Assembly: GCF_000218685.1 (NCBI RefSeq)
Contig: NW_006763298.1
Span: forward strand, 112,556 to 176,555
DNA from: Serpula lacrymans var. lacrymans S7.9
Lineage: Eukaryota > Basidiomycota > Agaricomycetes > Boletales > Serpulaceae
Length of the DNA: 64,000 nucleotides
Direction of reading: 5' to 3'
In this document: positions 21,701 to 31,677 of the stretch, piece after piece
Layout of the letters: every line of letters starts with the position of its first letter
Numbering within the stretch: the first letter of the stretch is position 1
Notes under the pieces: model-generated
Databases searched by the model: none
What the model was told of the DNA's origin: nothing
The model's input: the letters and a program-made list of their open reading frames with translations, nothing else
Made by a program: the position numbers and the translations under genes

Positions 21701-23963
21701 ATCCAAATGAATTGCAAATAAAACCACATCTCCAAGGAGATATTCCACAAGCAATGGAACCATATCAGCATGAAGATATTCTGAGAGCAGTGGGGCAATA
21801 CCTTAGTGGAGACGTTCCAAAAGCAGTGGGAGCACCTGATCAGCTAAGACATCCTCCACAACAGTCTCTACAACCAAGACCTGAACACTGGCCATCTTCA
21901 GAACAGAAACCCAAAGTAGAGTCACAGTCAGTGGGAGGACAGCCCCTCAACATACAGCCAGCTGATGTGGAAAAAGTCCGGATACAGCTAAACAGCCTGT
22001 CCATTGGATCAGCTTCTGGAAGGCATACAACACCTCCGAGGAGTCATCCAACGCCTCCGAGGAGTGATTCAACACCTTCAGGAGTGAGTGGGGCAACGCA
22101 CACACAAATGTGTCTACTCCCTGGAGTATCTGCACAAGTTCCTAAAAAAGCAGTCATGCCTGCTGAAGTCCTAGGAGTATGCAGAAGCAGTCGCCAGACC
22201 CGTCCTGCAGACAAAAACCGAGATTATCAAAGGACTCTAGATGAGGAACAGTCTCAGAAAGAACAACATGACAACTCCATGGAGAAACCTAACACTCCTG
22301 AGGTTCATGAAGAAACATCTAATACAGAGGAGATATTCTTTGCTGGAATAGCAAGTACTGGTCCATCTAACACAGACCTTCCAAGGACACTAAAGGAAGC
22401 CTTATCACGTCCGGATGGAGAATTATGGAAGTCTTCCTTGGAGGAGGAACTCCTAAGTCTCAATACTAATGCAGTATATGACACTGTTCCACTTCCGAAG
22501 GGAGTAAAACCCATCACATCAAAACCTGTGTTCCGGATCAAGTTTGATCAAAACAAAAACATTGAGAGATACAAACTCCGGATTGTTGCACAAGGTTTTA
22601 CTCAAAGGGAGGGGATTGATTACCAGGAGGTTTTTGCTCCGGTTGCAAACTTAGAGTCAATCCGAATTATTCTAGCCCTGGCAGCAAAGTACGACCTAGA
22701 ACTTGATCAAATGGACGTATCCACAGCTTATCTCAATGGAGAACTTGAAGAAGAACTGTATATGCTTCCTCCAGGGGGTGTTCCTATCCAACCTGGATAC
22801 TGCTGGAGATTGAAGAAATCCATCTACGGGTTAAAACAAGCTGGTCGTACATGGAACAAAACTTTTGATCGCAAGCTCCAGGAGCTTGGTTTCACAAGAC
22901 TAAATGCAGAAACATGTCTCTATGTATTCTGGGACAACAAACAAATATGCTTTGTTGTTGTCTGTGTAGATGACCTCCTCCTAGGAGCTTCATCCCGGAA
23001 ATTCATGGATATCACAAAAGCCAAACTCGAATCCATATTCAAAATGCAGGACCTTGGAGAAGCAAAATACATCCTCGGAATAGAAATCCAACGTGATTGT
23101 TCAAACAAAACAATATCCCTATTGCAATGCCAATACATTGACACAGTCCTGGAGCGTACTGGAATGAATAACTGCAAACCAGTATGGACACCAATGGCCC
23201 ATGGATCAAAACTCCTTGCAAATGCTCCAGGGGAAGATATTGTGCAACACGAGATGCATATTGAAGGGCGCCAAGTGTCATACCTCTCAATTGTAGGCTC
23301 CCTCAATTATGCCATGCTTGGAACCCGCCCAGACATTGCCTACGTTGTTGGAATACTAAGCAGACATAGCTCAGCTCCAAGGAGCCATCACTGGGAAGCT
23401 GCAAAATGTGTCCTCCGATATCTGAAAGCAACCAGGGACATGGAACTACAATATGATGGCACAGATGTCTCCATGGACATGGATTTCTATGGATATTCAG
23501 ATGCAGATTGGTCTGGAGACCCAGACACGTCTTGATCAATGTCAGGGTTTGTTTTCATCACCATCCAAGGAGCAATCTCCTGGACAAGCAAAAGACAAAG
23601 CATAGTAGCTTTATCCTCCACGGAGTCAGAGTACATTGGATTGAGCAATGCTGGACAACACCTTGCATGGCTTTCGACATTTTTTGAAGAAATTGGACAT
23701 GCTCAAAATGGACCTACAACATTGCACTGTGACAATCAAGCAGCTATCATTCTTACACGAGATCCACAGTTTCATGCTCGCACAAAACACATTCAACGGA
23801 AATATCATTTTATCTGAGATGACTTAGTATCAAAGGGAGAGGCAGTAATCAGATACATTCCTACAGGAGATATGGTTGCAGACATTCTCACTAAACCCCT
23901 CACTCACAAAAAACACTGGAAATTCTCTAAAGCTATGGGACTACAGTTGCACTCGAGTGGGAG
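18705..23963 (+). pseudogene. Inner copia gag-pol, decayed
   Basis: Gag starts MTTAHDTSACPVLTGPNNFQ and ends in a zinc knuckle of form CX2HX4HX4C (about 19353-19394). The protease has IIIDSGATSHMVPH. Pre-integrase HRRMGHIGMDRLQ and integrase HTDVGG...VDDFSKF...DGGGEYTGNAF...PEQNGIAERMN follow. Reverse transcriptase has QMDVSTAYLNGELEEELYM and VCVDDLLLG (usual YVDD with Cys at the first position). RNase H has DADWSGD, STESEYIGL and HCDNQAAI. Breaks: a 710-bp insertion at 19949, TGA codons at 20780, 23533 and about 23815, and loss of the integrase tail with a frame change near 21450. Confidence 0.9.
19949..20658 (+). mobile_element. 710-bp LTR-like insertion inside the inner pol
   Basis: Interrupts the frame between EELILT and KRGLYHIQAKPK. 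Its ends are an inverted repeat (TGTAAGG at left, CCTTACA at right), and it carries a promoter-like CTATATAAAG near 20428 followed by a short leader-like region. It has no protein-coding content, which suits a solo LTR of another family (probably Ty3/gypsy). No convincing 5-bp target duplication is visible; at most CAC is shared. The same segment could also be read as a GT-AG intron in phase 0 (GTAAGG to ACACAAG), giving ILT-RGLYHI. Confidence 0.55.
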
Positions 23964-24263
23964 TGACAAAACCGGATACACCCGGTCTCTCCCGAAGCAG
24001 CCATTGTTCTCCTAGGAGCACAAGTGTACTCCTAGGAGTCATTATACTGTAGCGAGTAGCACCTCTGACTATAAGTAGTAGGGGGTTTAGTATAGGAATA
24101 CCTCAGTTGTTTCTATAGCCTCTCGGGCAGCGGCTGAGGTATGTTACATTACATTTATTAGAGATCACCTTAAACTAACATCTATTGTAGTTTCACTTAG
24201 ATAAATAATAAAGTCATTTCTATAGCCTCTTGGGCAGCGGCTGAGTTTCACTTAGTTTTGTTA
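23964..24263 (+). repeat. 3' LTR of the inner copia element
   Basis: 300 bp, TGACA to TGTTA, followed at once by the target duplication GGCGC. U3 holds two CTCCTAGGAG palindromes (24009-24018, 24029-24038) and is 22 bp shorter than the 5' LTR, all in the motif-rich part. The intron-like segment is at 24139-24190. Confidence 0.93.
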
Positions 24264-27200
24264 GGCGCTTCCTGATCAATATGCCCACTTCACTTCATCT
24301 CTCCTGCTTCTGGGCACCTTGGATAAGACTCAGCTCAGGGATGCTTTCCTTGCTGAAGAGGTCAATCACTGTTGTCGTGCTGAAGTCAATTCTGCCTTGC
24401 ATTTCTCGTCTACCACTGCCAACAGCACCTGCACCCATCCTAACTGCCATCATTGCAACCAATTCACCACCTCTACTTGCTTTCAGCGTGATTTCTGCAG
24501 TTTACTTGGTCATTCCCAGGATAAATGCCACAGATACATTGCTAGTCGCCAACAGGCTGTGGAGAGCGCTAAGAATTGCTACAAGCGTGGTAATAAGGCT
24601 CAGGCAGGCTCCAGCAACTCTCAGAATACCTCTCAGCAGCCCAAATCTTCGCCCAACAATGCCAATTCATCTACTGTGGTCACTGAATCAGCTGGAAATG
24701 CAAGTCTTCGTTCCATTCATCCCTCTGATCCTCACTGCCCTCTCCAACTTGATGCTGACATTGATTGGAATGCAGACACAGGCGCCACTTCTCATATGAC
24801 ACCTCATCGTCATTGGGTGCACCACTATACCCCATATCGTGTGCCAATCAAGCTGGCTGATCACACTGTTGTCTATTCAGCTGGTGTTGGTACTGTGGTG
24901 TTTAATCCTGTGATGAATGGCAAAGTGGCTAGGGCTGTGGAATTCTCTAGAGTGCTCCATGTACCAGACTCTCGAAATAATCTCCTCTCAGTCTTGTATT
25001 TAACTCATCAAAGTGGTTTCAATGTCACTATTTCGTCTCATTCCATGTCCTTTATGCGTGACAACACTCTCTTGTTCACTGCAACTATCAATGACAACAA
25101 TGCAGCATTCCTTGATGGATCTACTGCTGCTTGTGTTGAATTGGGACATTTTACTGCGACTATACCACTTGATTTGATGCTCTGGCATCGCAGATTGGCT
25201 CACCACCATCATGCTGATGTCAAGAGACTGATACAGAGAGATCTGGTCACTGGGCTTACACTTGAATCCAAGACTGCTCCTGATCCTGTCTGTGAACCGT
25301 GCTTGTCTGCCAGAATGCATGCCAATCCATTCCCCTCATCTGATACTCGCTCTGCTCATCCTTTGGATCTCATCCATTCTGATGTACACCAAGTCTCTTC
25401 CCCCACATTCTCTGGTTATCGCTACTGGGTCACCTTCATTGACGATCACAGTCGATTCCGTGTTGTTGTGCCTCTCAAGGCCAAGTCAGATGTCTTTGAT
25501 GCTTTCAAGAGATTCAAGGCTTATGCTGAGACTCAATTGGAGCGTAAAATCAAGGCTCTGCGCGATGACAAAGGGGGAGAGTACATGTCCAAGGAATTTG
25601 AGCAATTCACAGATGACCATGGCATTGTCAGACAGCATACCACCAGGAATTGTCCTCAGCAGAATGGTGTGACAGAGCGAGCAAACAGACTTCTGACTGA
25701 GCGTATCACTGCCACGTTATCAAAGTCTGCATTGCCTAACAGCTTCTGGGGTGAATGTCTGTCCGCTTTGGTGCATGTCTGGAACAGGTGTCCCACTGAT
25801 GCAGTGGCCCATGCCACTCCCTTTGAGTTGTGGTATGGACGCAAGCCTGACATATCTCACCTTCACGTTTGGGGCTGCACTGCCTATGTGCATGTGCAAA
25901 AGGACAAAAGAGGTGTCTTTGGCTCTCATATGGAGAAATGTGTGTTCATTGGTTACCCTGAGGGGTACAAGGGATGGAAATTCTACAATCCTACCACCAA
26001 GTGCACTGTTATCTCTGAGAGCTGATTTTGATGAGCGCTACTTCCCTGGCTTGAAAAGGTCTTCTGACAATGTCCCGCCTCCACCTCCCACTCCACCTTC
26101 GCTATCCATGCCATTGGGCCTGATTGAGGATGTCCCTGCACCAGGTCCAGGGGGAGATATGGGCCCACCAGCTGCGCTTCAGCAGCCTCAGCCATTGCCT
26201 GACAATGGGCCTCATTTGGACCTTGATGCAAAACCACCTGTGAATCAACCTCCTGTGCTTCCAAATCACCCTCCTCATCGCTCACCTTCTCCTGACTTGC
26301 CTATTGCACTGAGACGCCCTGTAAGAGCTAGGAGACCACCTAGACCATGGTGGCTTCAACACAGACAACCTACTCCTGCCATTGAGAGTGATGACAGTGA
26401 TTCTGAGGCAGTTGATGATGAAGTGGCACACTTTGGAGACTCTGCTGAGCCTAGGTCATTTGCAGATGCAATGAAGCGTCCTGATGCAGATAAATGGAGA
26501 GAGGCAGCCATGGAAGAGCTTCAAGCTCATGAGCGCAATGGTACTTGGTCACTAGTGGAACTACCTCCTGGAGTCAAGGCTATTGGTGGCAAGTGGGTCT
26601 TCAAGTTCAAGCGCAACTCAAATGGCACTGTTGAGCGCTACAAGGCCAGATATGTGGCCAAAGGTTATAACCAGCACCCTGGCTTTGTTTTCCTCAAAAT
26701 ATTTGCACCTACTGTCCGCATATCATCCATCAGAGTTGTCCTTGCCATTGCAGCCATCCACAACCTCCATTTGCGCTCCATTGACATTTCCCATGCATTC
26801 CTGAATGGAGTCATGGATGTCAAGGTCTACATGCATCAGCCAGAGGGATTCCATCAGGGTCCTCGCAATCTTGTTTGCCAGTTGGACAAGGCCATCTATG
26901 GGACAAAGCAGGGAGGCAGAATGTGGAACCAGAAGATGCACACTGTGCTTGAAAAACTCGGATTCAAGCGTACTTATTCAGACTCTGCCATCTATGTCTT
27001 TAACAGAGCTGATGTGCGCATTATCCTGCCTGTCTTTGTTGATGACATAACACTGGCATCCACTTCTACTTCTGCACTTGACCAAGCTGTCAAGGACCTC
27101 TCCCTGCACTTTAAGCTCCGTGATCTTGGCCCTACTTCTTACCTACTTGGCATTTCCATCACTAGAGACCCAAGTAATCGCACCATCTCCCTCTCCCAAC

Positions 27201-28021
27201 ATCAGTACACTCTGGACATTCTGGAGCGCTTTGGTATGAAGGACTGCAAGCCTGTGTCCACTCCCATGGATCCTGGTTTGCGCCTCACCAAGGACATGTC
27301 TCCCAAAACATCCAGTGATGCTGCTTTGATGAAGGACATTCCCTACCTTGCTGCTGTTGGTGCTCTGATGTATCTGGCCACTACCACTCGTCCTAACATT
27401 GCCTACACTGTTGGAGTCCTTGCCAGATATAACTCTAATCCTGGTCTTACTCACTGGAGCGCTGTCAAGCACTTGTTCCGCTACTTGCAAGGCACCCTTG
27501 ATCATTCCCTTGTCCTTGGTCCTGATCCCAATTCCACTGAACTCTTCACCACTTTCTCTGATGCTGATCTTGGTGGTGACAAGGACTCTGGTCGTTCTAC
27601 TGGTGCCTATATTGTCAAGATGGGATCTGGTGCTGTCTCCTGGAGCTCCAAGCTTCTGAACATTGTTGCTCTGTCCACCACTGAAGCAGAATACATTGCT
27701 GCTGTTGAGGCTGGCAAAGAGATTTGCTGGATGCGAAATTTGTTGAAGGAAATGGGCTATCCTATCACCTCTCCTTCCACCCTTCATATTGACAACCAAT
27801 CTGCCATCTCTGTATCCAAGAACCCTGAGCACCATGGTCGGATGAAACACCTTGATCTGCGATGGCATTGGTTGAGAGATGTTGTTGACTCTGGGCAGAT
27901 TGCTCCTACCTTTGTTCCCACTGCTGAAATGCCTGCAGACTTGTTGACCAAGGCTCTTGCCAAGCCTAAAGTGGAAGTGTTCAGGAAGATGATGGGACTT
28001 ATTAGATCAGGGGGGAGCTGA
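24264..28021 (+). pseudogene. Outer copia gag (C-terminal) and pol, one frameshift
   Basis: Continues Gag (DKTQLRDAFLAEEV) with a zinc-knuckle-like FCSLLGHSQDKCHRY, then protease WNADTGATSHMTPHRHW, pre-integrase LWHRRLAHHHHADVKRLI and integrase HSDVHQ...IDDHSRF...DDKGGEYMSKEF...PQQNGVTERANR. The frame breaks near 26015-26025 (ISES then stop); ADFDERYFPGLKRSSDN continues one frame over. Reverse transcriptase has SIDISHAFLNGVMDVKVYM and FVDDITLA, and RNase H has STTEAEYIAA and IDNQSAI to the stop. Apart from that one shift and the inner insertion no nonsense codon was seen, so this element is far better preserved than its guest. Confidence 0.9.
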
Positions 28022-28050
28022 TGCTTGGGAGGTGCAGCATCAGGGGGGAG

Positions 28051-28330
28051 TGTTAGTTTTGGTGATTCTGCACCTTTGTGCTACCTATATATTTTCATTC
28101 CTTTCTCTATCTATTCTTCTATCATTCACTATTGATTGTGTTCTCTATTATTTCGCCTTTGTGGCTGCTTTGTTTACCTTTGTTTACAAAACTTCAGACA
28201 GTACTGCAGAGTCCAATGCTTCCTATTCTCTAGTTACTCACATTGGACTCTAGTTCCAGTCCCTGATTGCTCTCAGCAAGTGGCTAGACACTTCCTTCAA
28301 GCTTTGTTCTTAATAAAAGGACCATGTAGA
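28051..28330 (+). repeat. 3' LTR of the outer copia element (right end approximate)
   Basis: Starts TGTTAGTTTTGG directly after the purine tract. It is pyrimidine-rich and has an AATAAA-type signal near 28313. It shares no sequence with the inner-family LTR. The 3' boundary cannot be fixed because no second copy exists in the window; it lies inside an intron of the receptor fragment. Confidence 0.6.
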
Positions 28331-29085
28331 CCGCAATTATAATACTTACGAATCCCAGGGCACCACAGCGTTTTCACATCTCCTTTCTGCCACTCTTTGA
28401 ACCTCTCATCATCGAGCACCCATCCTCCCGTTCCATCTCGCCAAGTCTCACAAACTTCGCTCTGCCTTTGACGAAAATTCAGAGGAGACAGCCAGTTTCC
28501 GAATTCCTGGCGTTCTTTCAAGGTAGCCGAACTATCAACTGCGTTATATTAGACTACATTCAGGCCGAAGACGAAGATATATCATACAGTTATCTTGAGT
28601 ATAGTGGTCGATCGTCGTTTGATTTGTTTGATAGGCATGGACTTCATTGTAAATATATTGCACTACATTCAAGCCACCGGGGAAAACATGTCCTTACGGT
28701 TATCTTGAGTATAATTCAGCGTGTGAGTTGTTTGAAAGGCATGGATTTTGTTGTTGATTTGACGGCCATGGACGTCGTTGTTTATTTGATAACCATTGCC
28801 ATAGACTTCGTTGAATTTGCCATAGCGAGCGTCGACAGGATTAGATGGCTGATTTGTTTCAGGGGCATGGTCTTCGTTGTTGCTTTGACAGCCATGGTCA
28901 TGAGCGTCGGCAGAGTTAGACTGTTTATTTGTTTGAGGGCCATGGTTTTCGTTGTTGACTTGATGGCCATCGCCATGGACTTCGTTGAATCTACCATAGC
29001 GAGCGTCGACAGAATGAGATCGCGCCACCATGCCTCCGACGTCAACATCGCGGACATGCGAGGGTGAGGACCCCGGAGTAGTCAT
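28331..29085 (-). pseudogene. NACHT/STAND-type receptor, 5' fragment cut by the outer element
   Basis: The minus strand from Met 29085 (MTTPGSSPSHVRDVD) encodes a hydrophilic repeat region with 29-residue units (VNNENHGPQTNKQSN, SNNEDHAPETNQPSNP). A later exon near 28520-28358 reads FGNWLSPLNFRQRQSEVCE then GTGGWVLDDERFKEWQKGD and KTLWCPGI, ending at a GTAAGT donor. That is the segment just before the P-loop in fungal NACHT receptors, which usually continues P-GAGKT. The P-loop and everything after it are missing because the retroelement's LTR lies in that intron. Such NLR-like proteins act in non-self recognition; this copy cannot make one. Confidence 0.75.
28553..29012. repeat. Direct tandem repeats in the receptor N-terminal region
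   Basis: Two overlapping periodicities. A unit of 110 bp appears at 28553 and 28663 (ACTACATTCA-GCC, then GTTATCTTGAGTATA at 28589 and 28699). A 174-bp unit is seen from ACTTCGTTGAAT near 28804 and 28978, each followed by CATAGCGAGCGTCGACAG. In the minus-strand protein the 174 bp equal 58 residues, two 29-residue sub-units. Confidence 0.7.
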
Positions 29086-29832
29086 GTCTGTCGATTGGCA
29101 AAACCACTCGCGATGAACTGGAACTCGACAACACCGCGAGGAAGCAAAGATGTACTGTGTGTGCACGGATATGACAAGAGGGGACGTGGCAGGCTGCTAA
29201 ACACCATGCAATCTTTATTTATCCACGACTTGACGCCCAACCTTTCCCATCGAAACTTGAAGGCTGCGTTGACAATGGCGATGACTTGGACGCCTATGGC
29301 GTGGATTTTGACAGGTTTCTTATCAAGGATGTCTTGGAGTGCTTGAAACGCATGACTATCAGCGAACCCGTGCGTAGTCCATAGTCTGATACCTGTTCTG
29401 CGAGCGCTCACAATGAATGACTCGAACTCTGTCCTATTAATTCATTCTCGCTTTTGTTAGCCCCTAGCGCTCAAGGTATGAGAATTCCACAATTAGTCTG
29501 AATCTCTGTATCGACAGTATCGTGATAACAGCCTAACGCACTTCGCAGCTAAACATTATCCGCTGAAGCTTTTTCATCTGTATACTAAATGCTATCAGAA
29601 GATACTACACACGGTGAATCTCACTGTTGATATATCACGAGGCTGCATTCTTCACCATCTTGGTTCACATATAAATAGTGTCTTCCCGAATATCGTCAGG
29701 CCTACTGATCAAAGCTTGCCCAACCTTGATTGACGCCAAGTTTTTTCCATTCCCTCATGTGTGCGTGCGGGACCGACTCTAGCAGTAGTTCAACATCTGT
29801 ACCAAATACATCACCTCCCGAATGCCTGTGAT
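29086..29832. other. Region upstream of the receptor fragment; unassigned minus-strand frame
   Basis: A minus-strand open frame (29411-29082, 109 codons) reads LWTTHGFADSHAFQAL, KPVKIHAIGVQVIAIVNAAFKFRW and LLPRGVVEFQF and overlaps the receptor Met by one base. Its regular composition suggests real or former coding sequence, perhaps a first domain of the receptor, but I do not recognise it. 29450-29832 shows nothing. Confidence 0.3.
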
Positions 29833-31170
29833 ATGTCTCATCAACTGTCATTCAGGAAAACCGTACGTCTTTGCCTTCATCTAAAGGACACCTTGTTGAT
29901 GATCCCCATATCCTGCCCAGTGGACTTTGCGGACCTCACTATCATCGATTTGGTCGAGGCCCAGACTTCAGAAGGTCATGTGGAACTTTATCCTCAAATG
30001 CGTGATGTCTTTCGCTCGAATGGATTCATGGACGCTATCAACCATGGATACACGCGAGCTCAGGTTATTGATCACTATCTCCCCAAGTTCTTTTTTCCAG
30101 TCTCAACTAGGTGTTGTACCATCTCTATACCTAGCGTGACCAAATTTTATCTTTCGACGCAGCAGATGTGCCTTTCGCAGTTGTGCTCCAAAGCAAGATG
30201 AAAACCTACATAGCGACTGCTGCAAAGGTGGGGTACAAGGCTCGTTAGTATTGGGTGACGCTACCATTTGGACTTTCAAAGCTTAAACGAATGACTTACC
30301 ATGGTAGCGTATTGATGCTGAGAAACAAGTTCTTAATCAGATTGAACACTATGGAAGTAAACCCCTAGCTCACCTACCTATAGGCTCGGTAAGCGTTATA
30401 GTGCCTACTGTAGTCAACAGAAACGTGTACGAACGTCCTTACCTACAAGCTCTACACCCCTTTCTGGCTCAAATCGACGCCTTTTCAAAATTATGCCAAC
30501 GAATTTTAACAGATCTTGAAGCGCATCGTGGATAACCTCTGAAACATTGCCTGTTCATGCTACAAGACAGGCGCCTCGAGCTCCCAGAAGATACCCTGGT
30601 GAAGAAACACAAGTTTAGTGCAGCTGGCAGGTCAGCGATTGTCGAGTTATGTGCAGACAGCGATATCTCCTCATCCACACCATGAGCAGCACGTTTCATG
30701 AAATAGCGATGTTTTTTTTAACTACATACCGCGATTCCAATGACATATTACCAGCTACAAACTGTTTGAGGTTGAAAACATGCTATCGAAGAATGTGCGG
30801 CTGAATGGACACACCATCTTGTTGAGTTAGCCTGTTGGTGGTCTACAGATCCTGTGGAATGACGGAAAGTGGAGATGAGTACTAAGGCTCATACACCGGT
30901 AAGATATCCCTCATAAAATGTATTCCAGACTACAGAAAGATCCCCTCCAGACCTTATCTCAGGCCTAACTCACAGACATTCATGCGAGCCTGTTCCTTGC
31001 AATTGACAAATGGGATGTGGTTGATAGTATATGCGCCGACGGTATCGATAGGGTCACATCTTCAATTGCAAGAGAGCCGAGGTTGCGCAGGGAAAAATCA
31101 ATGAAAAATCAATCCAGCCGGAAATATAGCCTTGTTCAGTCCGTTATTCATCTCGCAGGTTTACTGTGCT
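29833..31170 (+). pseudogene. 2-oxoglutarate/Fe(II) dioxygenase (isopenicillin-N-synthase-like) relic
   Basis: From MSHQLSF (29833) the frame gives VDFADLTIIDLVEAQTSEG, RDVFRSNGFMDAINHGYT (the DIOX_N region) and then, in shifting frames, DVPFAVVLQSKMKTYI, DAEKQVLNQIEHYG, LELPEDTLVKKHKFSAAG and finally HASLFLAIDKWDVVDSICADG with RVTSSIAREPRLR near 31080. Order and spacing match fungal IPNS-like oxygenases, but several stops and frame changes intervene, and the HXD...H iron site is not legible. It starts the oxidoreductase-rich block that runs to 41.6 kb. Confidence 0.7.
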
Positions 31171-31677
31171 GAATCACATAAAAATGAGAACGAGGTCAGA
31201 AAGTAAAGAACGGTGCTCACTATGCATATACCTTGGTTGTACTATATCCAACTCAGTGTATCATAACTTAGGCTGCTATCGTCATGTTGCGATAGACGTA
31301 GGCCAAGTGGAGACTCCAGAGGTGTGTTTACTTATAATGTGAACATCGTATGCGTCGTGATGGCTAGTTTGTTCACGTCCTAGTCACAGTGCCGCAGAGT
31401 TACTCGTCAAGCCAAATTTTAATTATTTTTTCTCGATGCGCTGATGATACCACAGGCATGGGCTGCATTGTCGCAATAGCACATCCAAGGAACTTCTGGA
31501 AAATAACGTGTAGGGCACTCGTAGTCGGGTGAAACCTCAATTTGTGTAGCACATTACCACAACAAAATACATTTCCTTTTTGATTGCGCTTGTATGAAGG
31601 TCAGGACACACTACAAAATGTTGGCACAATGCTACATACTCCGAAAACGACAGTCATGATCGAATACAATGGGTTCA

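Larger units (their letters stand above)
18192..24263 (+). mobile_element. Inner Ty1/copia retrotransposon nested in the outer gag
   Basis: Flanked by the 5-bp target duplication GGCGC (18187-18191 and 24264-24268). Removing the insert rejoins the outer Gag frame (MIRAL-PDQYAHF). Contents: an extra U3 copy (18192-18313), 5' LTR (18314-18635), tRNA primer site (18636-18655), gag-pol (from 18705), purine tract (GTGGGAG, just before 23964) and 3' LTR (23964-24263). By hand count the two full LTRs differ at about 11 of some 270 alignable sites. The element is dead: three in-frame TGA codons, an integrase deletion and a 710-bp insertion. Its LTR family is the same as the solo LTR at 3354. Confidence 0.93.
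17852..28330 (+). mobile_element. Outer Ty1/copia retrotransposon, 5'-truncated, hosting a nested element
   Basis: The visible element begins inside gag (open from 17852), is interrupted at 18191 by the inner element, resumes at 24264 and runs through protease, integrase, reverse transcriptase and RNase H to a stop at 28019-28021. A purine tract (CAGGGGGGAG) then leads into a 3' LTR starting TGTTAG at 28051. No matching 5' LTR exists upstream, so the 5' end was deleted. The domain order PR-INT-RT-RH defines the copia superfamily. The right boundary is approximate: the poly(A)-like AATAAA near 28313 is still LTR, and receptor-gene sequence begins by about 28360. Confidence 0.85.

Noticed and set aside
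22920..23306. Long minus-strand frames inside the reverse transcriptase
   Set aside because: Shadow frames of the copia pol, which reads through clear domain motifs on the plus strand.
18192..24263. CRISPR-like array or bacterial repeat explanation for the recurrent 10-bp palindrome
   Set aside because: Spacing is irregular, the motif lies in coding sequence of a copia element, and the genome is eukaryotic.
28468..29067. A 199-codon plus-strand open frame rich in hydrophobic residues
   Set aside because: It is the antisense of the receptor's repeat region and its repeats follow the minus-strand 29-residue period; no domain or splice context of its own.
29833..31170. Treating the dioxygenase as a functional multi-exon gene
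   Set aside because: Frame changes do not coincide with GT-AG borders and in-frame stops interrupt conserved segments.
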